DNA of 64,000 nt from Dyadobacter diqingensis (lineage in GTDB: Bacteria; Bacteroidota; Bacteroidia; Cytophagales; Spirosomataceae). Numbering within the stretch: position 1 is the stretch's first letter; each line of letters begins with the position of its first letter. This document shows positions 62,400 to 64,000 of this stretch, piece after piece. The position numbers and the translations under genes were made by a program. The stretch lies in the NCBI RefSeq assembly GCF_024220585.1, contig NZ_JAMXKF010000011.1:1-64000 (forward strand), read 5' to 3'. The notes below the pieces were generated by a model that did not search any database, had not been told where the DNA came from, and worked only from the letters and a program-made list of their open reading frames with translations.

Positions 62400-63953
62400 T
62401 TAGAAGCCGAATAAGCCTCCTTTTTTTGTTCTGGATGTTGATTTGCCGAACAGCATGCCGAATACGCCGCGCACTACTTCTCTTCCGATCTGTTTTGCGA
62501 GAGGCGATGCAAGTGCTTCTTCAAACATTCCTTTTTCCTGTTTGCCATTGCCTTTTGCAGCAGCGGCTTCTTCTTTAATTTCTGCTTCCTGACGGGTTTG
62601 CTCTTCCAGTCGTTTCGTCAGAATTTCATATGCACTTTCCGGATCGATCGGGTCTTTATATTTCAGATATACGTCGGACTGGCGAACCTGATTTTCGTAA
62701 TCCGATTGCGTCATCGGTCCCATAATCGAGGTTGGAGGCAGCAAATGTGTCGCAGCAACTTCTGTCGGAATTCCTTTTTCATTCAAAACGGTGATCAAAG
62801 CCTGGCCTATACCAAGTGTCGTCAATATCTGGTCGATCGAATAATAATCCGACCGGGGATATGTTTTAACAGTCTGTTTTAAAGCATCGGCGTCCTGTGG
62901 GGTAAATGCGCGAAGAACGTGCTGAACCCGGTTTCCCAACTGCGCAAGTACGGATACAGGAATATCCTGCGCCATTTGTGTACAGAAGAAAATTCCGACA
63001 CCTTTCGATCTAATCAAACGAACAACCTGTTCAATTTGATCCAAAAATGCTTTTGGCGCATCTTTAAATAATAAATGCGCTTCGTCAAGGAAGAAAACCA
63101 GTTTTGGTTTGTCAAGATCACCTGCCTCCGGTAATGTCTGGTATATTTCAGCCAATAGGCTTAACATGAACGTCGAAAATAATGCCGGTTTATCCTGCAC
63201 ATCTGAAATATTCAAAAGACTGATCACCCCCTGGCCATCGACTTTGTTGATCAGATCAGAAATGTCGAAAGATTTTTCTCCGAAAATGGTACCGACACCC
63301 TGTTGTTCCAGAGCGACGATCTTTCTGAGGATTGTGCCGGCAGTCGATGAAGAAATCGAGCCATAATCAGATTTTATTTCCGCCGCGCCCGGTCCCTCAG
63401 AAAGGTAACTTAAAACTTTTTTCAAGTCGTTCAAATCGACCATCGGCAGCTTTTTATCATCTGCGTATTTGAAAAGAATCGCTAAAACACCCGATTGTGT
63501 ATCGTTAAGTTCAAATATTTTCGATAATAAAATAGGGCCAAATTCCAGGATTGTTGCACGCATTTGCGCACCTTTTTCTCCACTTAAAGAGTACAATTCA
63601 ACTGGAAATCCTCTCGCTTCAAAAGGGGTTCCCAATATTGCCGAACGCTCTTCAATGGCGCCATTGGACGTTCCCGGTTTGGCAATACCGGATAAGTCAC
63701 CTTTGATATCGGACATGAAAACAGCAACACCTGCCGCCGAAAGTTGTTCGGCCAATACCTGAAGTGTACGCGTTTTACCCGAGCCCGTTGCTCCGGCTAC
63801 CAATCCATGGCGGTTCATCATGCGAAGAGGTAAATTTACTTTTGCCTCTGTTAAAATTTCTCCGTCGAGAATTGCCGATCCGAGATGTATGGTTGGTTTG
63901 TCAGTTTGATACGATTTCTGGATTGCAGCTATGAATTGATCTCTTTTTGACAC
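62400..63953 (-). CDS. HerA-like/DUF853 ATPase (YjgR family)
   Basis: The 517-residue protein has a Walker A GATGSGKT (54-61), SDIKGDLSGIAKPG, Walker B LVFFLDEAHLLF (about 285-296) and a late FFCTQMAQDIPVSVLAQLGNR arginine-finger/sensor region, as in HerA-type and DUF853 ATPases. The C-terminus (about 450-517) is charged with a short Gly-rich tail (KKGGLFGF). A DNA- or protein-remodelling role is suggested by the family but is not shown. The start is GTG at 63953. Confidence 0.9.
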   Translation of the reverse strand: MSKRDQFIAAIQKSYQTDKPTIHLGSAILDGEILTEAKVNLPLRMMNRHGLVAGATGSGKTRTLQVLAEQLSAAGVAVFMSDIKGDLSGIAKPGTSNGAIEERSAILGTPFEARGFPVELYSLSGEKGAQMRATILEFGPILLSKIFELNDTQSGVLAILFKYADDKKLPMVDLNDLKKVLSYLSEGPGAAEIKSDYGSISSSTAGTILRKIVALEQQGVGTIFGEKSFDISDLINKVDGQGVISLLNISDVQDKPALFSTFMLSLLAEIYQTLPEAGDLDKPKLVFFLDEAHLLFKDAPKAFLDQIEQVVRLIRSKGVGIFFCTQMAQDIPVSVLAQLGNRVQHVLRAFTPQDADALKQTVKTYPRSDYYSIDQILTTLGIGQALITVLNEKGIPTEVAATHLLPPTSIMGPMTQSDYENQVRQSDVYLKYKDPIDPESAYEILTKRLEEQTRQEAEIKEEAAAAKGNGKQEKGMFEEALASPLAKQIGREVVRGVFGMLFGKSTSRTKKGGLFGF

Positions 63954-64000
63954 GGGTGTATGTAGTTATCGTTAATAATGTTCTAATTTATCAAAATTAT

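Overview
The window looks like a chromosomal segment of a Bacteroidota bacterium of the order Cytophagales; a Dyadobacter/Spirosoma-like organism is my best guess, and the genus is not proven. The reasons are the Bacteroidota-type promoters (-33 TTTG or TTG, -7 TAnnTTTG), very few Shine-Dalgarno sequences, many lipoproteins, TonB-dependent receptors with carboxypeptidase-like N-terminal domains, DUF4249 lipoproteins, an S46 peptidase, an SDR-type threonine dehydrogenase and PPK2. I see no rRNA, tRNA, CRISPR array, prophage or transposase gene. Most of the window is ordinary core genome.

Layout. 1-11 kb is housekeeping: an exported rhodanese-thioredoxin protein, eno, an FtsB/DivIC-like protein, a low-molecular-weight phosphatase, gpmI, a lipoprotein and a membrane-anchored coiled-coil protein, then PPK2, rdgB, an FKBP lipoprotein, a DHH phosphoesterase and ndk. 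11-18 kb has a fasciclin lipoprotein, a DUF1080 protein, and a block of TonB receptor, periplasmic protein, pentapeptide-repeat histidine kinase and LytTR regulator. 18-25 kb is an envelope block: uppS, bamA, two Skp/OmpH chaperones, an Ig/cadherin-like protein and lspA. 25-38 kb is mixed metabolism: proline dehydrogenase, DAHP synthase-chorismate mutase, SGNH hydrolase, S46 peptidase, tdk, a PorV-like barrel, alpha/beta hydrolase, HMG-CoA-lyase-like enzyme and CDP-paratose-epimerase-like enzyme. 38-46 kb is one tight operon of an exported protein, an STN-type TonB receptor, two tandem DUF4249 lipoproteins and an MG2-like protein. 46.5-49.4 kb is a threonine-degradation locus with a divergent Lrp/AsnC regulator. 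51.5-59 kb is a TetR-controlled RND efflux operon. The window ends with a ceramidase-like protein, an exported Gfo/Idh/MocA protein, a thioesterase and a HerA-like ATPase.

The most interesting signal is inside the efflux operon. A roughly 0.5-kb cassette carrying a four-helix-bundle (S23/IVP family) gene sits between the membrane-fusion protein and the RND permease. It is bounded by a 13-bp direct repeat (55368-55380 and 55862-55874) and by AT-rich inverted repeats. Removing one repeat copy plus the cassette on paper restores an ATGA stop/start overlap between the two pump genes, so this looks like a precise insertion. The same operon carries two copies of a TAAACACTGTTTA-type palindrome, one inside the tetR promoter and one just before tolC, which are good candidates for the TetR operator.

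Other non-coding structure includes four intergenic repeat families (36.6, 46.4, 51.3 and 62.3 kb). One has paired hairpins with compensating base changes. AT-rich palindromes in the Lrp/threonine-dehydrogenase gap are candidate operators.
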